A stretch of 64,000 nucleotides of DNA from positions 238,767,914 through 238,831,913 of the forward strand of contig OY821520.1 of assembly GCA_963682025.1 (NCBI GenBank), given 5' to 3'. Each line of letters opens with the position of its first letter. The stretch's first letter is position 1. The stretch comes from Cordilura impudica (lineage: Eukaryota > Arthropoda > Insecta > Diptera > Scathophagidae). Positions 10,630 through 22,385 of the stretch are shown piece after piece. A program made the translations under genes and the position numbers. The notes beneath the pieces were generated by a model. The model was not told the DNA's origin, searched no databases, and saw only the letters and a list, made by a program, of their open reading frames with translations.

Positions 10630-10940
10630 AAAATTTTTCTTTTGTAATCCCTTTATTTTAGCTCGTAGTGTCTTTTTGTCTGCCGAAAAACCTTTGATTT
10701 TTAATCCTTTACCGTGATCCAATCGTGCTGAAATTTTGCGGGCAGACTCGTGGCGGCGATAAAAATGATCTAACAAATTTTCGTTTAAAAAAATTTAATT
10801 ATAGTATAATTTTGGATTTTTCGAAATTTTAACGGTTTTTTATTTTTAGCCAATCAATTATTTAATTACGTAATGGTAAACTTAATTTACAAGGAAAGGG
10901 AGTATAATAAGAACTTGGTTTTTATGGGTTAGTGTTTTTC
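10630..10940 (+). repeat. Dispersed repeat C, copy 2
   Basis: Same ordered blocks as 4850-5100 ('CCCTTTATTTTAGCTCGTA', 'CCGTGATCCAATCG', 'GGCAGACTCGTGGCGG', 'TTTATGGGTTAGT') but with ~80 bp more AT-rich sequence between the last two blocks. No coding signal. Confidence 0.6.
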
Positions 10941-11340
10941 TCTTGCGCTTTATTTATTTTCACAAAATTCAGATGAATCACTTCTGAAGAATACTAGCCT
11001 ACTAAAGAACATTATAATGGGTAAAAACTATTAGTTCAAGGTAAACTTAAATGACCTTGATATTAAAAATTTTGTATTTCCGAAGTTCAGACCTTAAGAA
11101 CTCGAGAACAATACAACAATAAAATTAAATCCGTTAGGTAGGCTTTCAAAATGACTTTAATTGGAAAGCAATATGTCGCTTCTCACTTTAGGAGATATAC
11201 AAATTTTTAAAATTTTTTTTACCCCATTGCATACCCCTTCAACATGAGATTTGTACCAAAATATGCAAATATAGAAGGTATTTCGAACGCCATCATCACA
11301 TTTAATTTTACTGAATTTAGCGTACCTTCAAAAGCATTTC
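10941..11340. other. AT-rich spacer, nothing recognised
   Basis: No convincing frame, terminal repeat or tandem structure. Confidence 0.4.
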
Positions 11341-11549
11341 AACATTCGAATCAATAAAGAAACGTGAAGTGATATACTCGGAAATTGTTTGTAGAAATAT
11401 TATCATGTCGGAAACTAACATCATTCATTAGATTTTCCAACAAATTAATGAGAACATTTTGAAGCGTACTTTTGAACAAACCGTCGGATCTCTCAAAGAA
11501 TGACCAAAAAGTCACATATCGCTGGGACATGAATGTCATACCATATTTT

Positions 11550-12240
11550 ACATGCGATATCTGGAGAATCGATACTCTCATAACATCGAAAGTGATATTG
11601 AGGATATAATGAATGGTACTGTAGGCATAATGCATGAAATATCTATAAGCCGATTCAGAATTGAACATGACTGAGGAGTAAAGAATTCCTAAATAGTTCT
11701 CCAGGAAGAACTTCAAGTCGATATGAGGATTTTTTAAGCACTTTGCTAAATGATCTAGTTCTGAAGCAATCTCCAAGACTAAATAAAACATAGGTTCATA
11801 TATGAGGATTTCTAAGTTATTTTCCTGAAGAATTTAAGAGTGAGTTTGAAATAACACAGCGGATTAGCCGAATTTTAAAACAATTTCTTGGCAAATCTAA
11901 AAGCGGATTCGGATTTAAATATAGCTTAAGAAAAGTAAAGTTCTAAAGCGTTTTCCTGATATATTTATGAAAGAGCCATGACCCGCTTAGGATATGGTAG
12001 TTTCGGATATTTGTATTTCTAAAACATTTTCTAGAAAGATTTTTGAGGCGATTTAGAATTAAAGATAACTTTAGATATGATTATTTAAGTCAATTCGGAA
12101 TTCAATTCAGACGTAGATTTCTAAATCATTTTGACATATATTATCTTTGGGCCGTTTTTGATTTGAAAACCGCTTATATGAAAATTAACATAGTTTCAAG
12201 TATGCGGATTTCAGAAGCACTTTCCTCTGTAAGCTATTGA
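11550..12240. repeat. Degenerate tandem array, ~70-100-bp units
   Basis: The phrase 'ATTTCTAAAGCATTTTCCTGAA...GATT' recurs in mutated form near 11690, 11735, 11808, 11870, 11943, 12016, 12115 and 12206. Several repeats are followed by 'GGCCGATT(C/T)GGAATT'. Spacing drifts between about 60 and 110 bp. An apparent frame on the minus strand (11351-11791) runs partly through this array and has no recognisable domain. Confidence 0.55.
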
Positions 12241-12365
12241 AAACTCCCTAAGAAAAACTTTGCACTTTTGGAGATTAAACTAGATAAAAAATTAAAAAAG
12301 GCTAGAGTTAAGCATGAAGGATTGTCTCACATATGAAAGTCAAGGAAAAATTTCAAGTATGAACA

Positions 12366-13015
12366 TCAAATCACCGCATTCGATATCGAGTAAAATCAAT
12401 CGAAATTTCATATTTTGGTTTATGATTTGAAGAAGACTGACAAACACTCGACCACAACTCGCTTTTCTTCTTAACCAGAGACCATGAAGGTGGATTCATC
12501 GTCGCAAACCGCAGTCTGCACACTGAAGACTCGTTTGTTGAATTATAACGAGCAACCCGCAGTTCGATTCATTGTCTGTAGGTTGAGTTACTGCAGAAAT
12601 TTTTTTTTAAACAGCTGTTCAGCTGTCTAAATTAGAAGTGAAAAAGTTGTATCTATTGGCAAAATTGCTTTTGATCGCAGAGATGCCAAAGCACCACATA
12701 AAAAATAAACATTTCTTAAAAATCTTTACGAAAAAAATAAAAAATCAAGAGATGGCAATATTTAGTCTTCAGACTGCTGACTGCGTTTCAAAATCAAATT
12801 AGTCTGCAGTCTAACGAGTAAAAATTGCTCGTTACTTTCCTCTCCTTTTCGAAAGAATAAACTTCATATAAGTCTGCAGACTGCGGTTCGAGACGGTGAA
12901 TCCACCTTAATTCTTTAACTGTCACAAAGAAAAATTATTATTATTAACATTTTATTTTGGGAAATAAAAAAATTATTTCAATCGAAAAATTGCGATAACG
13001 AATGCGGTGATTTGG
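12366..13015. mobile_element. MITE E, copy 1 (contains MITE F)
   Basis: Terminal inverted repeats: CAAATCACCGCATTCGATAT on the left, and the complement of the same motif (CGATAACGAATGCGGTGATTT) at the right, followed inward by AATCAATCGAAAT and its complement. A second copy at 31797-32583 shares ends and internal blocks ('GTCACAAAG', 'CATTTTATTTTGG') but lacks F, so it acts as an empty-site control for the F insertion. No coding capacity. Confidence 0.8.
12486..12910. mobile_element. MITE F, nested in MITE E copy 1
   Basis: About 425 bp bounded by AAGGTGGATTCATCGTCGCA on the left and the near-perfect complement, TCGAGACGGTGAATCCACCT, on the right. The GCAGTCTGCA motif lies just inside both ends. 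It contains AACAGCTGTTCAGCTG and a central AT-rich part. The other E copy lacks this insert. Target duplication not clear. Confidence 0.8.
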
Positions 13016-14430
13016 CCCCAGTAATAATCTTAAATGATGAAACTGTTTTATATATTCTGTTTCTAATTTTAATCAAAATTCCCATAGACCTTTTTTATTC
13101 AACCAAAGTCGAGAAAAAGATAAGTATTCTTTTAGTTTTGTTTATGAAAGCTTTCATCATTTATGTCCTAAATTTCTTTTTAAATTGCTTTCATTAATAT
13201 GCAGAAGACAGCTAATGTACTTTTATGAATTCTCTTTGTTTACCTTGATGTCACTCCTGCCTTTATATCGCCCTTATCTTGGAATAAAACTTTCACATAT
13301 GGCAACACTATTGGTGCACGCATACTTATATATTGCTATCCCGAAGAGAAAATTAAGAGGTTAGTAAAATGTTATCGCCAAGCCACCATATAGGTACATT
13401 AAAAGCACACAAAAATAACAACAACACACAACAACAAAAAACCATCAACCAAATTTTATGAATGAAAACATTTTTTTTCTTTTGTAATTTTTTTTTCAAT
13501 GTACAAAAATATTCTAAAAAAAAATCACTTTAAAAAGATGCATTTTCTTGTTGTTTTTATATAATTTTGATACGTTATCTTTAACGTACAATATGGTAAA
13601 AATATATATTGTATATATACATTGACTTGCCAACTCGTTTTGACATATTGTTATTAAGACTTGTGAGGAAATATTGGTATCTCTCTCTATTAACTAAAAT
13701 AAATACCGTTTTATAAAGCAAATATTTACGCATTTGACGAAAAATAAATACGATAAAACTATTTTTATTATTATATTATTTTTTTTTGTTTTGTTAATAT
13801 TAACAAATGCATAAGTCTATATTATGTATATGTATATATGTATCTACATATGAAAATACTAATAAAAATTCAAGCGTTTTGTTTTATTTACCAAAGAGTG
13901 GCAAAGAGCAAAGTAGTTTTAACATAGTTCTGGTGTTCGTTAGCTTTGAGTTATGTATTTGTAATTACTTATTAGTAAATTGTTTGAATAGTTGTGAGTG
14001 TGCGTGTTTAACTGTATGTACTTTATGTACTCGTAGTTTTTGTATGATTACGTTCAACAAAAACATATATGCATTTTAGTTATCGCCTCTTGTTGGTGGA
14101 AAAAAGCGTTACTACAATATTACAAAAATTTTGACCACGAAAACACGTGTTTTTAAAAAATATATACAAGTTAAACACTTAGCAAGATTAAAAAACCGTA
14201 TAACCCATCCATACTGAGTTTGAAATGTCAATATTTAAAAAAAAGTTAAAATCTCTGATGAAAATAAAATACCTAATAAACTTAAGTTTTAGTTTTTTGT
14301 ATACAATTATTCCAGATGTTTGTTTTTAAAATCATTTAACAATTGTCTACTTAAAATTATGTACATTTTTTTAATTAAAATAATCCGATATAAATATTTT
14401 TTCATACCTACAACCAATTACCCAAGTAAC
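13016..14430. other. AT-rich spacer, nothing recognised
   Basis: Long AT-rich DNA with poly-A/T runs and short CAACA stretches (13410-13450). Open frames here are short, lack domains and have extreme AT bias. I see nothing functional. Confidence 0.4.
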
Positions 14431-14439
14431 TATATGAAA

Positions 14440-15990
14440 TTTGAATGTTTAAATCAAGATTACATCTAATAGAAATAACTGCGCTAGCTGAAATTTATCT
14501 AACCTCTCTTTTATTAGCTGAAGCAGTTTGTTTTTGAAAATGGTAGAAATCGGTTGTGGGGTTAAAAAGACAAATAGTAAAAAATTATTGAGCAACTTTT
14601 TCACCCCTGTTCTTGAAACCACTATCACAAAAAAACTCGTAAATGAAAAAATTCTTAAATCTACGAGTTTTTTGCTGTTCTCTAATTTCAATAAGAATAT
14701 TTTTTCTCGTTTTAATTCACATAGAAAAGGCTTTGTGAAATCAAAACAAATGCCCTTTTTTTCTACTAAGCAGGTCTTAAAAGATAAAAAAAACTAATTT
14801 ATATTTTTTATTGAACCTTGTCATTATTTTAAAAAATTAGACATTAATTTTATGAAAAAAAAAACGATTTTAAAAAACGTCTACATTTTGCGCTGATTTA
14901 AAAAAAAAAACTCGTAATAAGTGGTCGATGTTAATAAAACACACTTTTTGCGAGGATGCTGTTCTATAACTATAATAAAAACTTTTTATTTACACAATCT
15001 ATTTTCCATTTTAATTTTTTCAATTATAACATAGATTCTTTATGCACTAATTATTGCAAATAAAGGAATTAAAAAAATTTTTCCATCAAATCCCATATTT
15101 TTATTTTTTTGCATATGTTCGAAACAGTAGTGATGCCAGTCAAATCCAATTTATTTGAATATCGAAATTTTTTTTGGTGATGCCTAACTTTTAAAAAATA
15201 GAAAAGTCATTTTTAATTGAATGAAATTGATGAACAAAAACAATTAAATGAACAAATAAGTTGTTATTTTAAAAGAAAATATTTTTCTTTATACTTTTTC
15301 TATGAACTTAAGAAAAAACATGCACAAAATTCAAAAAGTTTTTTGTGAAACTGAATAAAGAACCATATGGCACCTCGGTTTCTAGATAACATATGTTCTT
15401 AACTCAAACATATGGTTCTTAACTCAAACATATGTTTCCATTAAATAAATAAAAAAAGTGGTTTCAAGAAACCCAAAATTTAAATTTTATGTGATTTAAA
15501 AATTCACTCTTATTCAAATAACAACGTTTCAAGAACAGGGCTGTGTGTGTACAAATTTTGATCTCATATAACTATATACTTTTTTTTTACTTTTTCATCT
15601 ATTTTTATGTTTGAATCACGATTACATCTAGATGTTATAATAATGCTAGCTGAAATTAACTTGAATTGTCTTTTATTACTTGAAACAATTTGTTATTGAA
15701 AATGGTAGAAATTCATTATGGGGTTTAATAGTTATATGTGCAATAGCAAAAAAATAAATTCAAAAAATTTTTATACATTAATATTGATTCACATAAGATT
15801 TATTTTTCTATCCGGCTTCAAATACTGTTGAGTAAAATATTTTTTCTTTCAATAAATCTAAGGAAAAAAACTTTTCCAGCTTAAACTGACTAAACTTGTA
15901 TTTTATTATCTAGAACAGCTTGTTATTGAAAACGGACAAAATCGAATGAGATTTTTAAAAGTTATGAGTGAAAATTTAAAAAACAATTCC
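14440..15990. repeat. ~230-240-bp degenerate tandem repeat split by element K
   Basis: Three units share 'ATTACATCTA', 'GCTAGCTGAAAT', 'CTTTTATTA.CTGAA.CA', 'TTGTT(A/T)TTGAAAATGG' and 'AAATC.(A/T)T.{1,2}TGG'. Anchors lie near 14529, 15691 and 15931. Units 2 and 3 are 240 bp apart. Units 1 and 2 are ~1160 bp apart, which becomes ~220 bp once element K (14603-15542, 940 bp) is removed. This shows K inserted into an older tandem array. Confidence 0.7.
14603..15542 (-). mobile_element. Inverted-repeat element K, copy 2
   Basis: Reverse-complement copy of 9424-10411, with ends ACCCCTGTTCTTGAAACC and GTTTCAAGAACAGGGCTG. It differs by indels and carries a local duplication of 'ACATATGGTTCTTAACTCAA' near 15385-15435. 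Non-coding. Separated from copy 1 by 4.2 kb of unrelated DNA. Confidence 0.8.
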
Positions 15991-16117
15991 TCAATTTATA
16001 TCGAAATGCCATAGAACGGTACTGAAAGGTTCTGTCATATGTGGTGGTTCAAGTATATGTACTGTTAATTGAATGGTAGTCAACTATGTTTTTATATATT
16101 TCTTACAATATATTTAA

Positions 16118-16172
16118 TTAATAAAACTTCATATGGTTGAGTTCGAGGTCGTACCATATGAAGTTTTATTAA
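16118..16172. repeat. Perfect 20-bp inverted repeat, 15-nt loop
   Basis: Arms TTAATAAAACTTCATATGGT (16118-16137) and its exact complement (16153-16172) around TGAGTTCGAGGTCGT. It is much cleaner than its degraded surroundings. It may be the remnant of a foldback element, a MITE collapsed to its ends, or a short hairpin. No evidence of transcription. Confidence 0.85.
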
Positions 16173-16862
16173 CAATTTGAAAGGTCGAATAAATACAACT
16201 ATAAAATATATTTAATAATTTGAAATTAGTAATCAACTTTGCATATTTATACCAAAGAAATCATAACCACCTAACCTAAACTATATTTTTTAGATATCTT
16301 TTCTTAAAAATTCCTCCTGGTATATATAATGTTAAGATGGCGACCATTTAAATATTTAAAGAAATTTGAAGTGAAGTACTTTAAGAGTTATTATAAATTT
16401 AGGAGCCTTTTAACTTTTTTTATATCTTTAAATTTAACGTGAAAATAAATAGTAAAGCAATTATCTTAGATTTTGTTTATCTAAGTTTCTTATGTAAATG
16501 TTTTTTTAAAGTAAATATAAATTTTAGAGCCTTTTAACTTAGTTAAAATCAAAAAAAAAAGTTTACTGATTTAAATTTTAATTGCATACCAGATATTTGA
16601 GGTTTTTTTTTTCATATAAACATGATCCTACAATTTTGTTTCTAACTAATTGTATATCTGAGATTCTTAGGTAACATATTTAATGACTTAACAAATCTTA
16701 CTGAATGTTAATCCCTGGCATTTTAAGTTCAAAATAAAAATATATTAATTTTAGAGCCAAAACCTTTAAATATTTTACTCATTATTTTTGAAAGTTGATA
16801 AAAATGGATCACTTTAGGTTAAAAAATTAAATCTTTGAGATAAAAACGTGTCTATAATTTTT
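16173..16862. other. AT-rich DNA with a weak repeat
   Basis: The motif 'AAATTTTAGAGCCTTTTAACTT' recurs imperfectly near 16393, 16517 and 16745 (intervals ~125 and ~230 bp). Otherwise featureless. Confidence 0.35.
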
Positions 16863-17714
16863 TATACCCTCTACACGTCAGTGGCAGAGGGTATATATAG
16901 GTTTGTCATTTCGTTTGTAACGCATCGAAAAACTAATTTCCGAACCCATAAAGTATATATATTCTTGATCCTTATCACAGCTCGAGTCGATATAGCAATG
17001 TCCGTCTGTCCGTCTGTCTTTTGAAATTACGCTCATTCACAAAAAAAAAGCCATCTAACTGGAGAAGGCTACAATGATATCATTTGCCATAATTCCCAGC
17101 AGGTTGGTATTGAAAATTTGCTAAATCGGGCATAATCGTGATTAGATACGAGCAAAAATATGTAGATACCTCTAAAAAAAAACATAAAATCCAGTGTGTT
17201 TGTTGTAACAGTTTAGTGGTTGAACATAATAATTGTACAACATAAAAAATGCTACAAAAATAATATGCATATACAGATATTAACAATACGAAGAACACAA
17301 TAACATAGCACATGTTAGTAGTATTGCCACATATTTTTATCGTATCACGTTATAATAAAAAAAATCGCCAATATGAAAGAAAAAATGAAAACGAAAAATG
17401 GAAAATGGAAAATGCAAAATGGAATATTGAAAATGAAAATTGAAAAATGGAAAATGAAAATTGAATATTGAAAATTGAAAAATTGAAAATGAAAATTGAA
17501 AAATTAAAAATGGAAAATGAAAATTGAAAAATGAATAATGAAAAATGGAAAATGGAAAACACAAAAATTAAAAATTAAATATTAAAAATTAAAAAAACAA
17601 AAATTAAAAATGAAAAATAAAAAATTAAAAACTAAAAATTAAAATTAAAAATTAAAGACTCAGGTGGAGGATATCAAAAAAATCGGCACAGCCGAATTTA
17701 ACACTCTTACTTGT
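16863..17714 (+). mobile_element. Family A element, short-array copy
   Basis: Complete copy of ~850 bp. It has hairpin TATACCCTC...GAGGGTATATA at the left, core with 'CCCATAAAGTATATATATTC' and 'CGAGTCGATATAGCAATGTC', (GTCY)n at 16999-17019, 'CAGCAGGTTGGTATTGAAAA', a short degenerate AAAATGGAAAATTG-type array (17385-17655), palindrome ATTCGG/CACAG/CCGAAT and the tail CTTACTTGTT. It has no pure heptamer array, unlike copies at 2312 and 20106. The core is one of the best-preserved in the window. Confidence 0.85.
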
Positions 17715-17729
17715 TTTTTTATATTTTTA

Positions 17730-18760
17730 ATATTGAGATTGAGATTGACATTGAGATATAACCATTAAAATTGAGAATATATAAATTGATATTGAGAAAT
17801 CAAACTTGAGATAGTAAAAAAAAAAATTTATATAAGTAAGAAAATTATAGTCGGTTCAGACTGGCTATGCGATGTGTTTCAAGAATTGGTCTTAGGTCCA
17901 ACTAATTGGGTATAAAAAATAAGCATAAACCAAATTTGAGTGGAATTTTTATTAATTTTTTTCCTGCAGATTTGAAAAAGTTCATATCGGATGCTATATA
18001 TTGTATATGGGGACTAGGTCGAAAAATGGACCGATAGTAACCAAATTTGATAAGGTCACTTATTTTTTGCAAAAATATATACAAATCAAATTTGAGAAAA
18101 ATCTGTGCAATATTTATGTTTTTTGATAGATTTAAGTGAAGATCGGGAATCTGCTTCATATGGAGGCTATTACTAAGAATTGTTTGGACTACTGATAAAT
18201 GGATGTAAAAACATATCAAACCCAATTTGACCGAGATCTATATGATAATTTGGATGTTATGGCAATTTAAGTCGATCTCATAGGGGCATTTGTATGGGGA
18301 CTATGTCTGAACATGAAACGATTTGCACCAATTTCAATAGCGTTCATCCAATAGAGGCTTATAATCAAATTTCATTAAAACATATTCATATTTATGACCT
18401 GTAGTTTGATTACAAGGTTTACATGGACACACAGACGGACAGACAGACGGGCGCACATACGGACATCGCTAAATCGACTCAGAATCATTTTCGGTATAAT
18501 AACAGATGGGTCTAGGTCAAATATTTTTAGTAGTTACAACCATCAGGACAGAGTCATAGCACCCTAACCACATAGTGGTATAGGGTATAAAAGGTCGAAT
18601 TGCTATTGAAAAATGACACATTTAAATTGAGTAAAGTCGAGTTAATATTGAGACAAAAAAAATTTATAATTAAATTCAGCAATGCTAAATTGATATTGAG
18701 AAAATACAATTGATATTGAGAACACAATATATGCAATTAATTTTTTTTTTTTTAATTAGA
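17730..18760. repeat. AATTGATATTGAGAA minisatellite, interrupted by family B
   Basis: Degenerate ~20-bp units (ATTGATATTGAGAAA/C and variants) occupy 17735-17833 and again 18590-18735, i.e. both sides of family B copy B2. B2 therefore inserted into the array. Confidence 0.7.
17834..18589 (-). mobile_element. Family B element copy B2
   Basis: Runs from AAGTAAGAAAATTATAG (17834) through the eroded palindrome AGTCGGTTCAGACTGGCT to ACCACATAGTGGTATAGGGTATA at 18589. Contains 'GGGGACTAGGTCGAAAAATGG', 'GATTTAAGTGAAGATCGGGA', 'TTGACCGAGATCTATATGAT' and (GACR)n at 18427-18453. No open reading frame with protein similarity. Confidence 0.85.
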
Positions 18761-19004
18761 TGTCTTGCAATCCAATTTATCTCATCTAGTTGTAAAATCA
18801 TTCTTCAATAATTCTTTCTAAGTAAGCCACACATTGTTCGCTAAGTCCTGAGGGAGATACAAACACTGTATTAGGATGGGTTTTTGTAAACGTCTTGACT
18901 TTTGACCACCATAGGTTTTAACTCAAATTTTGTGTCTGGGTTCTGGCCATTTTTGGATCTGAGACCGTTTTCATTTACACCGATCACGGTATACGCTATT
19001 AAAG
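18761..19004. other. Spacer
   Basis: No feature beyond AT-rich sequence. Confidence 0.3.
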
Positions 19005-19210
19005 TTTCTCAATATCGATTTATATTTTCTCAATATCAATTTGTGTTCTCTCAATTTCAATTTCTAATTTCTCTACATCAAATTTTCATTTCTGAATATC
19101 GATTTGCATTTTCTCAATATCAATTTGGTCTTTCTTATTTTACAAATTTTCATTTCTCCGTATCAAATATTAATTTCAATTTGTGTATTCTCAATATCAA
19201 TTGTATTTGG
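19005..19210. repeat. CTCAATATCAATTTG minisatellite
   Basis: About ten degenerate ~20-bp units (TTCTCAATATCAATTTGYATT), the reverse complement of the array at 17730-18760. The two arrays may be the inverted arms of one older element. Confidence 0.7.
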
Positions 19211-19321
19211 GAAGGGCACCACGGAAGACAGATGAAAGGACAGACCGTCACATTCTACAAATTGTGCAATAGTATCCATTTAAATCAATAAAAACTATTT
19301 AAAATGAGTTAAATTTAAATA

Positions 19322-20000
19322 TAGATTCAAGGACTGTTCGTCGCCGAACATTAGAAGTAGGTTTCCGAAGCTCCAGGCCAGCAAAAAAACCGCTGCTCAC
19401 TAAGGAACGTTTATTTATTTCAATTCTATTTCGCTAAAATGCTTAGCATATCAAAACTGGACGCCTGGAATGGAAAACTGTTTTATTTAGCGACGAGTCA
19501 AAATTTAATTTGTTTAATTCTGACGGAATGTGCACTGTTCGCCGCAAGAAAGGAAATCTTTTAAGCCCACGCTATTACAAGCCAACTGTGAAGCATGGCG
19601 GCGGATCAATTATGATTTGGGCATGCTTCTCTAGTTTTGGCATTGGACCCTTACACGAAATCGGCGGATTAATGGACAGATTTAAATATAGATACATTCC
19701 TGCTAATGTTATGATGCCACACTCTGAGTGGGAGATGCCACGTCGTTGGATATTTTAACACTGCAACGACCCGAAACATACTTCGAAGCTGGTAATGGGG
19801 TTCAAACACTTGATTGGCCGCCCAATCACCTAATTTTAACCCTATTGAGAACTTATTTCGCATTTTAAAGCGGCTAGTAGCTGGTCGGTCGGACATTCCA
19901 GTCAATATTTTCAACCACCTTAGTGAATCCATGTCATATACATATGTAGATGCCGCGAAGTTTGATAAAACAACAGATTCTTTACTAAATAATGAATAAT
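19322..20000 (+). pseudogene. Tc1-like (DD34E) transposase, broken
   Basis: Plus-strand transposase remnant. VLFSDESKFNLFNSDG gives the first catalytic Asp at 19492-19494. Then come YKPTVKHGGGSIMIWACFSS, HCNDPKHTS with the second Asp at 19768-19770, and, in another frame, AAQSPNFNPIENLFRILKRL with the Glu codon at 19847-19849. The Asp-Glu interval is ~26 nt shorter than 34 residues requires, so a deletion plus frameshift lies between. SPN replaces the usual SPD. Further breaks: TAA at 19756-19758 and an earlier frameshift before 19480. The DNA-binding half is represented only by scraps from 19322 (RFKDCSSP..). The tail ends with a TAA at 19997-19999. Confidence 0.85.
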
Positions 20001-20721
20001 ATTAAATGTTGCATTTATTTTGTCCAACTGAAATAGTGCCATTATAAATTTTTTTGTGAAAAAAAATAACGGTTCATTTAGTTTACAATTTTAGTTGTGT
20101 CTTTTTATACCCTCCACACGTCAGTGGCAGAGGGTATATATATGTTTCTCATTCCGTTTGTAATGCATCGAAAAACTAATTTCCGACCCCATAAAGTATA
20201 TATATTCTTGTTCCTTATCACAGCTCGAGTCGATATAGCGATGTCCGTCTGTCCGTCTGTCTGCTGAAATCACGCTCATTCACAAAAAAAGCCATCTAAC
20301 TGGATAAGGCTACAATAATATCATTTGCCATAATTCCCAGCAGGTTGGTATTGAAAATTGGCTAAATCGGGCATCATCGTGATTAGATACGAGCAAAAAT
20401 ATGTAGATATCTCTAAAAAAAACATAAAACCCAGTGTGTTTGTTGTAACAGTTTAGTGGTTGAACATAATAATTGTACAACAACATAAAAAAATGCCACA
20501 AAAAATTATGCATATACATTTATTAACAATACCAAGAACACAATAACATAGCTCATATTAGTAGTATTGCCACATATTTTTTTTATCGTTATCACGTTAT
20601 AATAAAAAAAAAATCGCCAATATGAAAGGAAAAATGAAAACTAAAAATGAAAAATGAAAAATGGAAAATGAAAATGAAAAATGGAGAATGGAGAATGGAT
20701 AATGGAAAACAGAAAATGGAA

Positions 20722-20970
20722 AATGTAAAATGTAAAATATAAAATGTAAAATGTAAAATGTAAAATGTAAAATGTAAAATGTAAAATGTAAAATGTAAAA
20801 TGTAAAATGTAAAATGTAAAATGTAAAATGTAAAATGTAAAATGTAAAATGTAAAATGTAAAATGTAAAATGTAAAATGTAAAATGTAAAATGTAAAATG
20901 TAAAATGTAAAATGTAAAATGTAAAATGTAAAATGTAAAATGTAAAATGTAAAATGTAAAATGTAAAATG
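20722..20970. repeat. (TGTAAAA)n heptanucleotide array, ~35 units
   Basis: Near-perfect heptamer array inside family A, complementary in motif to 3706-4228. Flanked by the degenerate parental repeat. Confidence 0.95.
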
Positions 20971-22039
20971 AAAAATGGAAAATGAAATATGAAAATGTAA
21001 ATTGTAAAATGAAAATTGAAAAATGGAAAATGGAAAATGAAAATTAAAACATGGAAAATGAGAATTGAAAAATGGAAAATGGAAAATTGAAAAATGAAGA
21101 ATGGAAAATTGAAAAATGAAGAATGGAAAATGGAAAATGAAAATTTAAAAATCAAAAATGGAAAACGAAAAATGAAAATTGAAAAATGAAAACCGGAAAA
21201 TGGAAAATGAAAAATGGAAAATGAAAAATAAAAAATGAAAAATGGAAAATGAAAAATGAAAATTGAAAAATGGAAAATGAAAAATGAAAATTGAAAAATT
21301 AAAAATGGAAATTGGAAAATGAAAACTGAAAAATGGAAAATGAAACATGAAAATTGAAAATTGAAAAATTAAAAATGGAAATTGGAAAATGAAAAATGGA
21401 AAATGAAACATGAAAATTGAAAAATGAAAAATGAAAAAATAAAAATGGAAAACGCAAAATGGAAAATGAAAATTGAAAAATGAAAAATTGAAAATGAAAA
21501 TTGAAAAATGGAAAATGAAAAATTGAAAATGAAAATTGAAAAATTAAAAATTGAAAATGAAAAATGGAAAATGAAAATTTAAAAATGAAAAATGGAAAAC
21601 GAAAAATGAAAATTGAAAAATGAAAAACGGAAAATGGAAAATGAAAAATGGAAAATGAAAAATAAAAAATGAAAAATGGAAAATGAAAACTGAAAAATGA
21701 AAAATGAAAATTGAAAAATGGAAAATGAAAAATGAAAATTGAAAAATTAAAAATGGAAATTGGAAAATGAAATATGGAAAATGAAACATGAAAATTGAAA
21801 AATGAAAAATTAAAAATGGAAAACGCAAAATGGAAAATGAAAATTGAAAAAATAAAAATTGAAAATGAAAATTGAAAAATGGAAAATGAAAAATTGAAAA
21901 TGAAAATCGAAAATGAAAAATGGAAAATGAAAATTGAAAAATGGAAAATGGAAAATTGAAAATGAAAATTGAAAAATGAATAATGAAAAATGGAAAATGG
22001 AAAACACAAAAATTAAATATTAAAAATTAACAATTAAAA

Positions 22040-22170
22040 ATTAACAATTAAAAATTAAAAATTAAAAATCAAAAATTAAAAATTAAAAATTAAAAATTAA
22101 AAATTAAAAATTAAAAATTAAAAATTAAAAATTAAAAATTAAAAATTAAAAATTAAAAATTAAATATAAA
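22040..22170. repeat. (AAAAATT)n array, ~18 units
   Basis: Second pure heptamer block in the same family A copy, next to the palindromic terminus. It shows that two different heptamers arose in one element. Confidence 0.9.
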
Positions 22171-22243
22171 AATTAAAAATTAAAGACTCAGATGGAGGGT
22201 ATCAAAAAATTCGGCACAGCCGAATTTAACACTTTTACTTGTT

Positions 22244-22385
22244 ATTTGTAATGTTATAAAGAGTAAGAAATGATAAAGAAGATTTTGGAAAACAACAATA
22301 ACATGCTTAATAATACAATAAAGGTCAATAGTAGGCAATGGTAGGTCAATTTTGGTTGCTTTTGTTCTGACCAACACTGTATATA
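22244..22385. mobile_element. Possible Tc1-like terminal repeat fragment
   Basis: The segment ends GTTCTGACCAACACTGTATA; read on the minus strand, TACAGTGTTGGTCAGAAC is a typical Tc1-like terminus (TA-CAGTGTTGGTC). It may be the 3' end of the Tc1 element at 19322-20000 displaced by the family A insertion. I found no matching left terminus. Confidence 0.4.

Larger units (their letters stand above)
20106..22243 (+). mobile_element. Family A element, long-array copy
   Basis: Intact ends: TATACCCTCCACACGTCAGT...GAGGGTATATAT at the left; GGAGGGTATC, palindrome ATTCGGCACAGCCGAAT and TTTTACTTGTT at the right. The core matches 16863-17714 closely. Its central array is huge (~20630-22190): a (TGTAAAA)n heptamer block at 20722-20970, then a long degenerate AAAATGGAAAATGAAAATTG block, then an (AAAAATT)n block at ~22040-22170. 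Apparent minus-strand frames of 60-236 residues made of Phe/Ile/His repeats are artefacts of this array. Confidence 0.85.

Noticed and set aside
11351..11791. 146-codon minus-strand frame
   Set aside because: Overlaps a degenerate tandem array and shows no recognisable domain.
20592..22009. 187- and 236-codon minus-strand frames rich in FHFPFFIF
   Set aside because: Same artefact from the central simple repeat of another family A copy.
22214..22243. Palindrome plus T run as a bacterial intrinsic terminator
   Set aside because: It is the conserved terminus of family A, present in all copies, in a eukaryotic genome.
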